NCBI GenBank assembly: GCA_945871905.1
Contig: CAMBXL010000003.1
Span: 124,001 to 188,000, forward strand
DNA from: Chitinophaga pinensis
GTDB lineage: Bacteria; Bacteroidota; Bacteroidia; NS11-12g; UBA955
DNA length: 64,000 bases
Direction: 5' to 3'
In this document: piece after piece, positions 28,824 to 38,274 of the stretch
How the letters are laid out: every line of letters begins with the position of its first letter
How positions within the stretch are numbered: the stretch's first letter is position 1
Notes under the pieces: generated by a model
What the model saw: only the letters and a program-made list of their open reading frames with translations
Database searches by the model: none
Told to the model about the DNA's origin: nothing
Position numbers and translations under genes: made by a program

Positions 28824-29484
28824 TTTTCTTTTTGGCAACCGTTATAGATGCTTGCTTTAGATAATTTGGTTCGTAGCTTACTAAATCTACAAATTGCCTA
28901 TTTTGAAAAGCTAAATTAGACAGTGGAACCATCGACTTTGCATTTGCCAAAACCTCAATGACAGGAATATCTGTTAGTGTTGAAGCCTTTAATGCGCCAT
29001 CACCACACAAGGCTATTGAAGAGTATTGAGTGTATTGATTAAAAAAATCATTTTGATCTAAAATAGCATTGTTCATTGAAAATTGTTCCTCTAATTGCGC
29101 ATTAAAAATACAATGATAAACTTCCATTCGTCGGGCGTCTATCATAGGCCAATAATGCGAATAGGTGCTTTGTTCTTTGGCAGCCTGAGCAATAACTTGA
29201 AGTGTATTGATGGCAATTAGTGGTTTATTAATGGCCAAACACAACCCTTTGGCGGTACTGATTCCAATTCTTAAGCCTGTGTATGAACCGGGACCATCAC
29301 TTACGGCAACAGCATCTAATTCATGCAAACTAATGTCGCTTTCTTGGACACATTGTTGAATTAAGTTAGCCAATACCTCGGCATGTGCCATTGGCACTTC
29401 GCTTTGCAAATAAGTAATTGTTTCATTGCTAATGGAAACCGAACATTTGGAGGCAGAGGTTTCTATGTTTAAAATTACAGGCAT
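28816..29484 (-). CDS. tsaB: tRNA N6-threonylcarbamoyladenosine synthesis protein TsaB
   Basis: The inactive-homologue partner of TsaD in t6A37 tRNA modification. The 222 residues start with the ASKHA fold strand ILNIETSASKCSVSI and carry the diagnostic DGPGSYTGLRIGISTAKGLC segment (about residues 63-82). The length fits the family. The start ATG shares a base with the stop of the upstream DUF4175 gene, so the two are co-translated. The 3' end overlaps the convergent subtilase gene by 8 bp. Confidence 0.94.
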   Translation of the reverse strand: MPVILNIETSASKCSVSISNETITYLQSEVPMAHAEVLANLIQQCVQESDISLHELDAVAVSDGPGSYTGLRIGISTAKGLCLAINKPLIAINTLQVIAQAAKEQSTYSHYWPMIDARRMEVYHCIFNAQLEEQFSMNNAILDQNDFFNQYTQYSSIALCGDGALKASTLTDIPVIEVLANAKSMVPLSNLAFQNRQFVDLVSYEPNYLKQASITVAKKKTS

Positions 29485-32400
29485 TATATCTTTCCAACTT
29501 TGTTAAAATACTGCCTAACCCTTTCTTTGTAATACGGGGTTAATTCATTGGGCACTTTCCTCATTTGTTCCATCTCTTTGGTTTTTTGTTCCAAATAATT
29601 TTTAATGGCAGGCGGAATGGTTGTTTCTACCTTTTGAGCTTGTTCGCCTTGTCTTTCCTCATCTTGTTCTTGCTCTCTTTCGGCTTTTTCGTGTTCAAGC
29701 ATTCTTGTCTCTATTTCCTTCATGCGCTGCATTGTTTCATTAGTCAAACGTTTATTGACCAAATCATTCTCTTGCTGCTCCATGAGTTGTTTGGTTTTGT
29801 CTAACTCGCCCAAAGAACCTGCTTTTCCTTGTTCTTTTAGTTGTTGTTCCAACTTACCTAACTGTCTTCTCAAAGCTTCTTGCTGAGCTGCTATTTTAGC
29901 AAACTGTTCGCTAGTGGGACTCGTACCCATTTGCTTACCATCCTTCATGTCTTTGAGTTGCTTGTTGAGGGCATCTTGCATTTTTTTCATGCCACTCATT
30001 TTAGGATCCCCTTTTTCACCTGGTTTGTTGCCTGGTTTACTGCCCGGATTATTACATTGACCCGACTTTTGTTTTTTACTTTTCTTTTCGTTCATGTCTT
30101 CCTGCATCTTTTTCAAAGACTCACTTAACATGACCGATAAATTATTAAAACCAGTCATTACATACTGCTGACTTGCACTTGCAGGATTCATTTCTATTTT
30201 ACTCAAATGTCCTATTGATTTGTCCATTTGATAATTGATTTTACTCAATTCTTTGTTGACAAACGATTTAATGTGGACCTGTCTTTTGCTGAGTGTAAGA
30301 AGGGAATCTTCTATCATTTTGGCATCCATTTTTATAGCCCTTTGTCTGTCGCTCAATTGCACAAACTTAGGACTGTAACCTCTTATGGCTTTTAATTGTT
30401 GCATTAAATCCTCTTGTTGATGACTTAGCTCAATTAGATTTTCTAATAATTGCCTTAGGGTGTAGTAGTCTTCCTCCTCTTGTTCTTCTTGAGATTTTTC
30501 AAGAGATTTTTTCACTTTCTCCGCCAACTCCTCCATTTTTTCTGACGCCTCTTTTTGTTTTTCAGACGCTTTCTTGTTTTGCTTTTTATCTAAACTTTGT
30601 TCGCTTTCTTTCAAGCTTTCTTGAATTTGTTGCTCTTCTTTATCGGTTGCATCCAAATTCATTGGTTGTTCCAAAGCTTTGTTTTTTTCTTCAATTGATT
30701 TCAGGTTTTCCTTAATTTCCTCAAACTTTTTAGAGATTTCGTCTTGCTTTTCTTTCAACTGCTCTTGAGATTGTTTTTTGTCCAAGGCTTCCTCACTCAA
30801 CTTTTCTTGTTCCTTGGCTAACTCTTTTAATTCGTTGACTTGGTCATTGATTTTCTTTTCCAATTCAAGCTGTTTAAACTGTTCCAAAGTTCTGTCCAAC
30901 TGCTTTTTCATGTCCTCATTATTCAAGTTCATTTTTTCAAGCTGTTGCTGAATTTGTTCCTTATTTTGTTTTTTAAGCGCCTCTTCTAGTTTCTTTAACA
31001 AATCCTTCATTTCTGGACTCATTAACTCCTTAAACAATTTGTCTATTTCTTTTTGTTTCTCCAACAATTCCTCATCCAAAGGTTTCAACTGCTGTTCTTT
31101 GAGTTGGTTTAATTGATTGTCTTTTTGAGTTTTATCCAACTGTTCTTGCAACTTTTTTTGTTCTTCAATAAACTCCTTAAATTGCTTTTGGTCTTGCCAT
31201 TCCAATTGGTTTTTCTCCATCAACATTTTATTCAAACTTTGCGATTTTTTCTGCAATTCCAAGGCTTGTTTCATGGACTGCTTCATGCTGTTTTTTAAAG
31301 ATTGCTGACTTTGATCCGCATCGGCTTTTAATGAGGTAGTCGTTGGTGTAACATTAGTAAAAACGGGCGATTTTGTTGACTTACTTCCATTAACAGCGTC
31401 ATTATCCCACACTTCAAAATAATATTCAAACTGCTCGCCTTCTTTGGAAATGTAATTTCTGAAATCTACAATCATGTAAAAAACCTCATCCGAAGATTTT
31501 CCAATTTTAACAGGCACTTGTTCGTTTTTTTGTTGATTAGATTTTAAATGAAAAACCAATTTATTTAACCCATAATCATCCTCCACTTTTCCATAAAAAT
31601 AATAGACAAAAGGATTTATACTGTCTTGTTTTTGTTCTACAAATATATTGGGACGTTTGTCCTCTATAACTTGAATGGTATACTTAACACTGTCCTTGGG
31701 TTTAACAGCATTGTTGATGGGAATTAATGTATAAGTTGTTGCTTTTCTTATTGCTTTTTTCAATGAGAAAGATTGGTCGTTTTGTTCCGCATTCTGAGTG
31801 GTGGGAGGAAATAAAAACCTGAGTGTGTCCACTTCTTTTGTATTGAAATACCATGTCACAATTGTGCCTTCAGGAACTATGAAATCGCCAATATTTTTAA
31901 GTGTTTCAGCTGGTTTGCCGGTGTATGAAGGATAAGACAATTTAACATTAAAATTCAGCAATGAAGGATTAGGAACGACAATTAATTCATACTCCTCAGA
32001 AGAAAACTCTCCGTCGGTAAATGAAAACTGTTTGCTTTGCATCACATTGGTCAATTTATATGAAAATCGATTGCCTCCACTTGATTCCATTTTGATGTCG
32101 TGTCCATCCAAAACAACAAACATTTCTTCGGGAATATTTTTTCCTTTAAGGTCTAATTCAATCAAAAAATCTTGGTGCTTATTGACCCTTAAATCCTTGC
32201 TTAGCAATATCATTTGAAAGGGAGCCTCTTTTTTGTATTCACGGTTATAATGCAATAAGCGACCTGTTGACTTGGTAATTACATTACTTTGAAACACAAA
32301 TAAAACTATTACCAAAGAAAGAGGCAACAAGGCATAGCGACCGTACTTTTTAATTGATTCCTTAAGATTGATAGCGGCAGTAAAAGAAATTGGTTTAAAA

Positions 32401-32810
32401 ACCTGAATTCTTTGTTGAATACTGGCTATTAAAAGTTCACTTTCCGAGTGGCTTAATTGCGCTTGTAATTGAAGGGTATTTAGTAGTTTGTCTTTAATAT
32501 CAGGAAAATGTTGACCAATAATTTTAGAAGCATCTACATGAGAGATTTGTGACCCAATTTTAAACAATTTAAGCAAAGGCTTAAAGATGTTAAACATTAA
32601 AATTATTGCAGCAAAAGATAGGTAGGAGAAAAATAAGATAGTTCTAACAACAGAAGAAAATTGTCCAAAAAATTCCAACACAACTGCTAAAATAAAAAAG
32701 GCTAACAACAATCCTATTGAGAGTAAAAACCCTTTTATAAGCTGATTGAAATAGTACTTTTTTATAAACTCATCTAATTTATCAGGAAGAGAATTTGAGT
32801 TGTTTGACAT
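29484..32810 (-). CDS. DUF4175 family membrane-anchored coiled-coil protein
   Basis: 1108 residues. Two N-terminal TM helices (about 25-45 and 52-80) and a third near 155-175 anchor the protein. An extracytoplasmic beta region (about 190-500) follows. A very long Lys/Gln/Glu-rich coiled coil (about 510-840, with heptads such as LEEALKKQNKEQIQQQLEKM) and a Gly/Pro/Lys-rich break near residues 905-925 come before further charged helices. This is the DUF4175 layout of Bacteroidota, whose function is not established. The N-terminal hydrophobic domain and huge periplasmic coiled coil suggest a structural or envelope-spanning scaffold. It is co-translated with tsaB. Confidence 0.85.
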   Translation of the reverse strand: MSNNSNSLPDKLDEFIKKYYFNQLIKGFLLSIGLLLAFFILAVVLEFFGQFSSVVRTILFFSYLSFAAIILMFNIFKPLLKLFKIGSQISHVDASKIIGQHFPDIKDKLLNTLQLQAQLSHSESELLIASIQQRIQVFKPISFTAAINLKESIKKYGRYALLPLSLVIVLFVFQSNVITKSTGRLLHYNREYKKEAPFQMILLSKDLRVNKHQDFLIELDLKGKNIPEEMFVVLDGHDIKMESSGGNRFSYKLTNVMQSKQFSFTDGEFSSEEYELIVVPNPSLLNFNVKLSYPSYTGKPAETLKNIGDFIVPEGTIVTWYFNTKEVDTLRFLFPPTTQNAEQNDQSFSLKKAIRKATTYTLIPINNAVKPKDSVKYTIQVIEDKRPNIFVEQKQDSINPFVYYFYGKVEDDYGLNKLVFHLKSNQQKNEQVPVKIGKSSDEVFYMIVDFRNYISKEGEQFEYYFEVWDNDAVNGSKSTKSPVFTNVTPTTTSLKADADQSQQSLKNSMKQSMKQALELQKKSQSLNKMLMEKNQLEWQDQKQFKEFIEEQKKLQEQLDKTQKDNQLNQLKEQQLKPLDEELLEKQKEIDKLFKELMSPEMKDLLKKLEEALKKQNKEQIQQQLEKMNLNNEDMKKQLDRTLEQFKQLELEKKINDQVNELKELAKEQEKLSEEALDKKQSQEQLKEKQDEISKKFEEIKENLKSIEEKNKALEQPMNLDATDKEEQQIQESLKESEQSLDKKQNKKASEKQKEASEKMEELAEKVKKSLEKSQEEQEEEDYYTLRQLLENLIELSHQQEDLMQQLKAIRGYSPKFVQLSDRQRAIKMDAKMIEDSLLTLSKRQVHIKSFVNKELSKINYQMDKSIGHLSKIEMNPASASQQYVMTGFNNLSVMLSESLKKMQEDMNEKKSKKQKSGQCNNPGSKPGNKPGEKGDPKMSGMKKMQDALNKQLKDMKDGKQMGTSPTSEQFAKIAAQQEALRRQLGKLEQQLKEQGKAGSLGELDKTKQLMEQQENDLVNKRLTNETMQRMKEIETRMLEHEKAEREQEQDEERQGEQAQKVETTIPPAIKNYLEQKTKEMEQMRKVPNELTPYYKERVRQYFNKVGKI

Positions 32811-32986
32811 TTTAAAACGAATCTATAATTTACAATAATACAAATATAAAAGAATTAATAGTATTTTCAAATAGTAAAGTTTGATAGAATTATCAGCATT
32901 CTATATGGAAATAATAAAAAGAGAGGAGGCATCAAATTGCGGGGATTTAAAGTACTTAATCACAGAAAATATAGGATGAGATAGTA

Positions 32987-33019
32987 TTTGTTAGTTTGGC
33001 TTGTTTTTTGTTATATTTG
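32987..33019 (+). promoter_or_regulatory. Candidate promoter of the thioredoxin-like gene
   Basis: TTTG (32987-32990), a 21-bp spacer and TATATTTG (33012-33019) match the Bacteroidota consensus. The ATG is 15 bp downstream, giving a very short leader. Confidence 0.55.
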
Positions 33020-33034
33020 TAAAAAATAAACAAC

Positions 33035-33637
33035 ATGTTCCGTTCAATTTTCTCTATCGCCACCTTAGTAACCTTAAGTATTTGGGTCTCTTCTACTGCA
33101 TTTCAGCCAAAGCCTGTAAAAGCAACAACTGCTTCAACAACAACGAATAAAGCGCCTATTAAAAAAGCGACTGCGGTTAAAAAACCTGCAAAAGTTGTTC
33201 CTGTTAAAGTTTCATCTAATGAAAAGTCAGAAACCATTTTAAACAATAAAATTACATGGTATAACATGACCGAAGGATACAAAAAGGCGGTAAAAGAAAA
33301 CAAAATTTTAATCATTGACAGTTATACAGATTGGTGTTACTGGTGTAAAGTAATGGATAAACAAACTTTTGGCGACAGCTCTATTATTCAAAAAATGAAC
33401 GAGTATGCTGTGGCTGTAAAGTTTAATCCTGAGGTAAATGGAGAACATATTATCAATGGCGAACCTATGAATTCAAACCAACTGTTACAATTCTTAAACC
33501 GTGGTGGTCGTAATGCAGGTTATCCTACTATCTTTATTTGGAAAGAACTAAGCAATAACAACAAAATAGATGCTTATGCTGGGTATTCTGAGCCTACTCA
33601 ATTTAATGCACTTATCAATAAATACATAAACCAGTAA
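33035..33637 (+). CDS. Exported thioredoxin-like protein with CYWC motif
   Basis: 200 residues. A signal peptide (1-22) is followed by a Lys/Ala/Pro/Thr-rich linker (about 25-60), then a thioredoxin_7/DUF255-like domain with the redox motif WCYWCK (Cys101-Tyr-Trp-Cys104) and the cis-Pro region GYPTIFIW. It probably acts as a periplasmic or surface thiol oxidoreductase. The rlmD gene begins 3 bp after the stop, so the two are likely transcribed together, although their roles look unrelated. A promoter candidate lies immediately upstream. Confidence 0.85.
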   Translation: MFRSIFSIATLVTLSIWVSSTAFQPKPVKATTASTTTNKAPIKKATAVKKPAKVVPVKVSSNEKSETILNNKITWYNMTEGYKKAVKENKILIIDSYTDWCYWCKVMDKQTFGDSSIIQKMNEYAVAVKFNPEVNGEHIINGEPMNSNQLLQFLNRGGRNAGYPTIFIWKELSNNNKIDAYAGYSEPTQFNALINKYINQ

Positions 33638-33640
33638 GTT

Positions 33641-35041
33641 TTGTCGAGAAAGAAACCTGAACCTGTCATTATTGAGGGTTTACAAATTATAGACGCTGCC
33701 TCTGAGGGTAAAGCTTTAGCTCGTCACGATGGTAAGGTTATTTTTATCCCTTATGGCGCTCCCGGTGACATTGCTAATGTTAGAATTACCAAACAAAAAT
33801 CTTCTTTTGCCGAAGGTGTAATTGAACAATTAATAGAACCTTCAAAAGAGAGAGTAAAACCGGCTTGCAAACACTTTGGTCAATGTGGTGGTTGCAAATG
33901 GCAACATGTTAACTATCCACTCCAATTGTCTTTTAAACAACGTCAGGTTGAGGAAGATTTAAAACGAATAGCCAAAGTGGAAGTTGATACTTTTTATCCC
34001 ATTTTAGGTTGCGATGAACAATTCCATTACCGCAATAAGCTTGAATTTACTTTTAGCAACAAAGCTTGGGAAGAGCATTTTGACAAAGAAAATCCTGGTA
34101 AAATTCCCGCATTAGGGTTTCACAAACCGGGGATGTTTGATAAAATTCTCGATTTAGATGAATGTTTTTTAGCCCCAACTATCGCCAACAAAATTAGAGT
34201 TGCGGTCAAAGAATATGCAATAGAACACGAATTCACTTTCTTTGACTTACGACGTCAACTTGGTTTTTTGCGTAACTTAATGTTGCGTTGTAATTCCAAA
34301 AATGAATGGATGTTGGTTTTGATTGTTTTTGAACCAGAAAAAGCAAAAGTGGAAGCCATGTTCAAATCACTTCAAACCCAATTTCCCGAAATTGTAGAAT
34401 GGTGTTATGTATTCAATTACAAACGCAATGATTCATGGAGCGATTTAACGGTAGAAACATTGATAGGCAAAGGCTACCTTGAAGAAACGATAGAGGATTT
34501 GAAATTCAAAATAAGACCGCAATCTTTCTTTCAAACCAATACCAAGCAAGCGCTTAAATTGTATCAAATTGCCAGAGAATTTGCACAACTTAAAGGAACC
34601 GAAAATGTGTATGATTTATACACAGGTACTGGAAGTATTGCTTTATTTTTAGCTAAATATTGTAAGCAAGTGGTGGGCATAGAGTATGTAGAAGCGGCGG
34701 TGATAGATGCCAAAGAAAATGCGCAAATAAACAACATTCATCATGCCCATTTTTACGCAGGTGACATGAAACACATTTTGAATGATGAGTTAATCAACAC
34801 CCATGGCAAAGCTGATGTCATTATCACTGACCCACCTCGTGACGGCATGCACCCTGATGTGGTGAATAAAATCATTGAAATGTCTCCCGAAAAAATTGTT
34901 TACATCAGTTGTAATTCAGCGACACAGGCCCGCGACTTGACGTTATTATCGTCACATTATATTGTAAGCAAAATGCAGGCTGTAGACATGTTCCCTAACA
35001 CACACCATGTGGAAACGGTGGCATTGTTGGTAAAAATTTAA
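33641..35041 (+). CDS. rlmD: 23S rRNA (uracil-5)-methyltransferase, RlmD/RumA family
   Basis: A SAM-dependent m5U methyltransferase of 23S rRNA. The 466 residues start at TTG, 3 bp after the preceding stop. An N-terminal TRAM domain (about 1-65) is followed by a [4Fe-4S] site with Cys76, Cys82, Cys85 (CKHFGQCGGC) and Cys175. A Rossmann fold has VYDLYTGTGSIALFLA, ITDPPRDGMHPDVV and catalytic Cys424 (ISCNSATQARDL), and Glu458 (HHVETVALL) is the general base. Bacteroidota usually label it RlmD; the exact target uridine (1939 or 747) cannot be told. Its stop shares TTAA with the convergent porin stop. Confidence 0.93.
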   Translation: MSRKKPEPVIIEGLQIIDAASEGKALARHDGKVIFIPYGAPGDIANVRITKQKSSFAEGVIEQLIEPSKERVKPACKHFGQCGGCKWQHVNYPLQLSFKQRQVEEDLKRIAKVEVDTFYPILGCDEQFHYRNKLEFTFSNKAWEEHFDKENPGKIPALGFHKPGMFDKILDLDECFLAPTIANKIRVAVKEYAIEHEFTFFDLRRQLGFLRNLMLRCNSKNEWMLVLIVFEPEKAKVEAMFKSLQTQFPEIVEWCYVFNYKRNDSWSDLTVETLIGKGYLEETIEDLKFKIRPQSFFQTNTKQALKLYQIAREFAQLKGTENVYDLYTGTGSIALFLAKYCKQVVGIEYVEAAVIDAKENAQINNIHHAHFYAGDMKHILNDELINTHGKADVIITDPPRDGMHPDVVNKIIEMSPEKIVYISCNSATQARDLTLLSSHYIVSKMQAVDMFPNTHHVETVALLVKI

Positions 35042-36096
35042 ATCCCCCAAGCCAAACTTACACAAGTTGTGAATTGCCCTTGGGTCTTAAATCTCAATTC
35101 ATCCACATTAAAATACTTGGCTTCGCACCTCAATTGCATTTGTTCACTGAGGTGGTAATCAAAATTAATGGAAGCACCTAATCCACTGAAATTTTTGTAA
35201 GTTTCGGAAATAATCACATTGTTGTAATCCTTGTATTGCTCCAACCTAAACGCCCATTTCTTTTTGGAAGTCCATAGGTATTGTGCGCCTAAAACTACTG
35301 CATGCCATTGGTAATTGTCTTGTTGATAGGTTTGAAATCCGATGTCAAAAGCACCAATCATAGCCCACTTTTTTGACAAGGTTTGCTTGACATAAAAATT
35401 ATGAAACCATCTCGTCCCTTTTACCGAATCTCTGATAGATTCTCCTACAAATGAACTGCTGTTGAACAAGGTTTTGTCATTGGGTTGATAGGTGATTTGA
35501 TGCCCAAAAGCAGGTGTTTGGATATTGGGTCTTTGATAAATATTTTGCCAACCATTTAGAACCAACAAAGCCGTGTACCATTTTTCGTTTTTACTGGTAT
35601 TTGACACACGCAATCCTGTTTCAAAATAAGGCGAATTGTCCGCCATTAAACTTCTGGTTAAGTGCCAACAATCTTTGCCAATAGCGCTTTCAAAACCAAT
35701 GTGTGAGGGCATCACACCCATGTCTATCCACATATTCTTATTTTTTAACACTTTGAAACCAAGATTGGCTTCCCACACATTTCTGACCGCCGCTGGCTCG
35801 TTTGCCAAATTTGATTGCGCATATGTCCCCGCCATTAAACCCACATTCGCTCTGGTTTTTTGATTATCGTAAGTCGCTTTTATAAACCCCAAATTCAAAT
35901 TCACCTCGTTCAATCGGTTGAAAGAATACACATAGTCGGGGCGACTGTTCTGATTTGCATTGGGCCATTTATTTTGGAAATAAGTTTCGGCATAAAGCGA
36001 AACTTTAACGTGTTTAAACAAGGAATCTGTTTGCCCCAAAGCATTGAAACCTATAAGCATTAAACCCAAAAATATGCTCTTTTTCACCAACATCAA
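35038..36096 (-). CDS. Outer-membrane beta-barrel porin (BBP2, OmpL-like)
   Basis: 352 residues. A signal peptide (MLVKKSIFLGLMLIGFNALGQ) precedes a barrel of alternating amphipathic strands. The motifs NRLNEVNLNLGFIKATYDN, NVWEANLGFKVLKNKNMWID and SLMADNSPYFETGLRVS are typical of the putative beta-barrel porin-2 family, which also explains the C-terminal aromatic-rich strands. The solute is unknown. The start may be the first or second Met (36096 or 36093). It lies 3 bp downstream of the aldo/keto reductase gene. Confidence 0.85.
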   Translation of the reverse strand: MMLVKKSIFLGLMLIGFNALGQTDSLFKHVKVSLYAETYFQNKWPNANQNSRPDYVYSFNRLNEVNLNLGFIKATYDNQKTRANVGLMAGTYAQSNLANEPAAVRNVWEANLGFKVLKNKNMWIDMGVMPSHIGFESAIGKDCWHLTRSLMADNSPYFETGLRVSNTSKNEKWYTALLVLNGWQNIYQRPNIQTPAFGHQITYQPNDKTLFNSSSFVGESIRDSVKGTRWFHNFYVKQTLSKKWAMIGAFDIGFQTYQQDNYQWHAVVLGAQYLWTSKKKWAFRLEQYKDYNNVIISETYKNFSGLGASINFDYHLSEQMQLRCEAKYFNVDELRFKTQGQFTTCVSLAWGI

Positions 36097-36099
36097 TTT

Positions 36100-37119
36100 C
36101 TAATCACGTTTTTCTATTTGATTGTAAAACCCACCAAATGTTACTTGCTTAACGCCTTCTTCATTAAAGAAATCTCCTGGAAAACCCAATTCAATGGCAC
36201 TAATAGCATTTAATCTTTGAATGTGTTCTTTTGTTAATTGACAATCTAAGGCTTTGATATTTTCTTGCATTTGAGTTAGTTTGGTTGCCCCCACAATGGG
36301 AATGCTCGAAAACCCTTGATTCATGGTCCATTGCAATGCCACATGCGCTGGCGCCACTTTCAATTCTTCGGCTATAGCAACCACCTCTTTGGCAATGCCT
36401 ACTGCACGTTCATTCAATCGTTTACTGTTTTCGGGCAAACGACCTTTGTCACCTACCAAATACTTTCCTGTTAAAGCGCCACCTGCGAGAGGTGCCCATG
36501 GTGTTACGGTCAAATTAAAATGTTTGGCCATCGGTATCAATTCTCTTTCGGGTGTGCGTTGTAGCAAACTATACTCCACTTGTAACGCCACAAATTGGCT
36601 CCATCCCATCAGTTCTGCCAATGTTTGCCCTTTGCTTATCACCCAAGCCGGCGTGTCGCTAATACCTATATAATTTACTTTGCCTTGTCTTACCAAATCA
36701 TCCAAACCGCGCATTACTTCGTCAATAGGAGTTAAATTGTCCCAAATATGGAGGTAAAGCAAGTCAATAAAATCGGTGTTTAATCTTTTTAAACTGGCTT
36801 CCACACTGCGCATCATGTTTTTTCTGTTGTTGCCTGAGGCATTCACATTCGTTAAATTATCATGCAGTGAATATTTAGTCGCTATAACGAAATGGTCGCG
36901 ATTGGGTTGTACAAACTCCCCTATCCACTTTTCGCTAGTTCCTTCGGTGTAGCGGTTGGCAGTGTCTATAAAATTACCTCCTGCATTGGCAAAAGCTTCC
37001 ATAATTTGAAAACTGGTTTCCCTGTCAGCGCCCCAATTCCATTCAGTTCCAAAACCCATTGTTCCTAAAGAAAGTTCGGAAACTTTCAATCCACTTCTCC
37101 CTAATAATTTGTATTTCAT
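36100..37119 (-). CDS. Aldo/keto reductase
   Basis: A cytoplasmic NADPH-dependent oxidoreductase of 339 residues with a TIM-barrel fold. The catalytic tetrad is complete: Asp52 and Tyr57 (NFIDTANRYTEG), Lys82 (IATKYS) and His124 (LYLHIWD). The C-terminal cofactor segment SIPIVGATKLTQMQENI is present. It belongs to the YghZ/Tas-like group on the basis of the LGTMGFGTEWNWGAD opening. The substrate is unknown. It is followed after 3 bp by the porin gene. Confidence 0.93.
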   Translation of the reverse strand: MKYKLLGRSGLKVSELSLGTMGFGTEWNWGADRETSFQIMEAFANAGGNFIDTANRYTEGTSEKWIGEFVQPNRDHFVIATKYSLHDNLTNVNASGNNRKNMMRSVEASLKRLNTDFIDLLYLHIWDNLTPIDEVMRGLDDLVRQGKVNYIGISDTPAWVISKGQTLAELMGWSQFVALQVEYSLLQRTPERELIPMAKHFNLTVTPWAPLAGGALTGKYLVGDKGRLPENSKRLNERAVGIAKEVVAIAEELKVAPAHVALQWTMNQGFSSIPIVGATKLTQMQENIKALDCQLTKEHIQRLNAISAIELGFPGDFFNEEGVKQVTFGGFYNQIEKRD

Positions 37120-37176
37120 GCTACACTAATATTGTGTTACAAAGTTAACAAATATTAACCAATCAAAATCATATAA

Positions 37177-38226
37177 TTACTGAATCTCTAGCGGCCTAAC
37201 TTGATAGGTGTAGGTGTAATATTTTCCAGTATTCCCTTTTTTTACTTTTGTAATTCTAACGTGGTAAATCTGATTGTTTTGAATTAATGCAGGGTCAATT
37301 TTCCAAACTAATGTATTGATTCCATAGCCATTTCTTACCCTTTCTTTGCTCAATGGCAAACTTTTTCCATTCACATTGACAGACACCATGGCTTCGTCGA
37401 AAACCGCCTGATGCAGCGAAAAACTCCATCTTTCAAAAATCAAATCTTTGGGGAAATAATAAGGACTTGGCCATGCTACAAATTGTGTGTCGTTGTAATA
37501 CATGTGATTATTGTTCGGCACCTTTGTTTTGCCAAAAACAGAAATGACCATTGCTGAATTTGTACTGCCATGTCCAAACCGATCATTGAATGGATTGAGC
37601 AACCATCTGCGGTGTCCACAAAAATCATTGTTAGCGCCAAAATCATCCATTAACACGTCTAAGCCTTCGGTAAAACTGGCGCCCAATGCTAAATTACTTT
37701 GCGATGCCACTATTGCACCCTCTTTGGTATAACAACGCCAATTGCTCGGTGGATTATGGTTCAAACTATTATTGGCTTCCATCATCAGTGCCGCCGATTG
37801 ACACTGTGTATTGAGCTGATTGTCTAAGATACAAGAATCGGACAATCCACTTAATCTTCTGTAAAAATTCATTACTGTTATTACTTGTTGATGCCCTTTT
37901 TCATTCACCACTCCCTTTTTACACTGACCCACTTGCGGAACAACTGAAAACAAGGTTTTTACATCTTGATTGATGTATGGCAAATAATGCAAACGGTAAT
38001 CTTTGATGGTCATTTGTTTTTGCCAATTTAACAACACTGTGTCCGCCAACATTTTGGCAGGTGTGTTTTTGAACAAGACTCTAAATTTTGAGAAATTTTG
38101 ACTTTGGTAAGCTGCCATCAATTGATTTTTATGTGTTGCTTGAAATGGTTCTGCACCAACCTTATCACTATGTATAATACTTGTACTTACAAGCAACAGC
38201 AATCCCCAAACAATTCCTTTTCTCAT
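37177..38226 (-). CDS. Secreted CAP (SCP/PR-1) domain protein
   Basis: 349 residues. A signal peptide (MRKGIVWGLLLLVSTSII) precedes an N-terminal helical region and a CAP domain (about 115-245) with VMNFYRRLSGL, LNHNPPSNWRCY, the cavity motif GASFTEGLDVLMDDFGANN and CGHRRWLLNP. The tail is a beta domain (about 255-345, FERWSFSLHQAVFDEAMVSV) like those following CAP domains in other Bacteroidota and Clostridia. Lipid binding or cell-wall interaction is possible, and the activity is unproven. It is a single gene 48 bp downstream of the M1 peptidase gene. Confidence 0.85.
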   Translation of the reverse strand: MRKGIVWGLLLLVSTSIIHSDKVGAEPFQATHKNQLMAAYQSQNFSKFRVLFKNTPAKMLADTVLLNWQKQMTIKDYRLHYLPYINQDVKTLFSVVPQVGQCKKGVVNEKGHQQVITVMNFYRRLSGLSDSCILDNQLNTQCQSAALMMEANNSLNHNPPSNWRCYTKEGAIVASQSNLALGASFTEGLDVLMDDFGANNDFCGHRRWLLNPFNDRFGHGSTNSAMVISVFGKTKVPNNNHMYYNDTQFVAWPSPYYFPKDLIFERWSFSLHQAVFDEAMVSVNVNGKSLPLSKERVRNGYGINTLVWKIDPALIQNNQIYHVRITKVKKGNTGKYYTYTYQVRPLEIQ

Positions 38227-38274
38227 AGTAATAAGAACGCAATACTTATACCAAATTGTATAAATCCCTTAAAA

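Noticed and set aside
29565-32217. Several hydrophobic-looking + frames opposite the DUF4175 gene
   Set aside because: They are the complement of a Lys/Gln/Glu-rich coiled coil, which reads as Phe/Leu-rich on the other strand.
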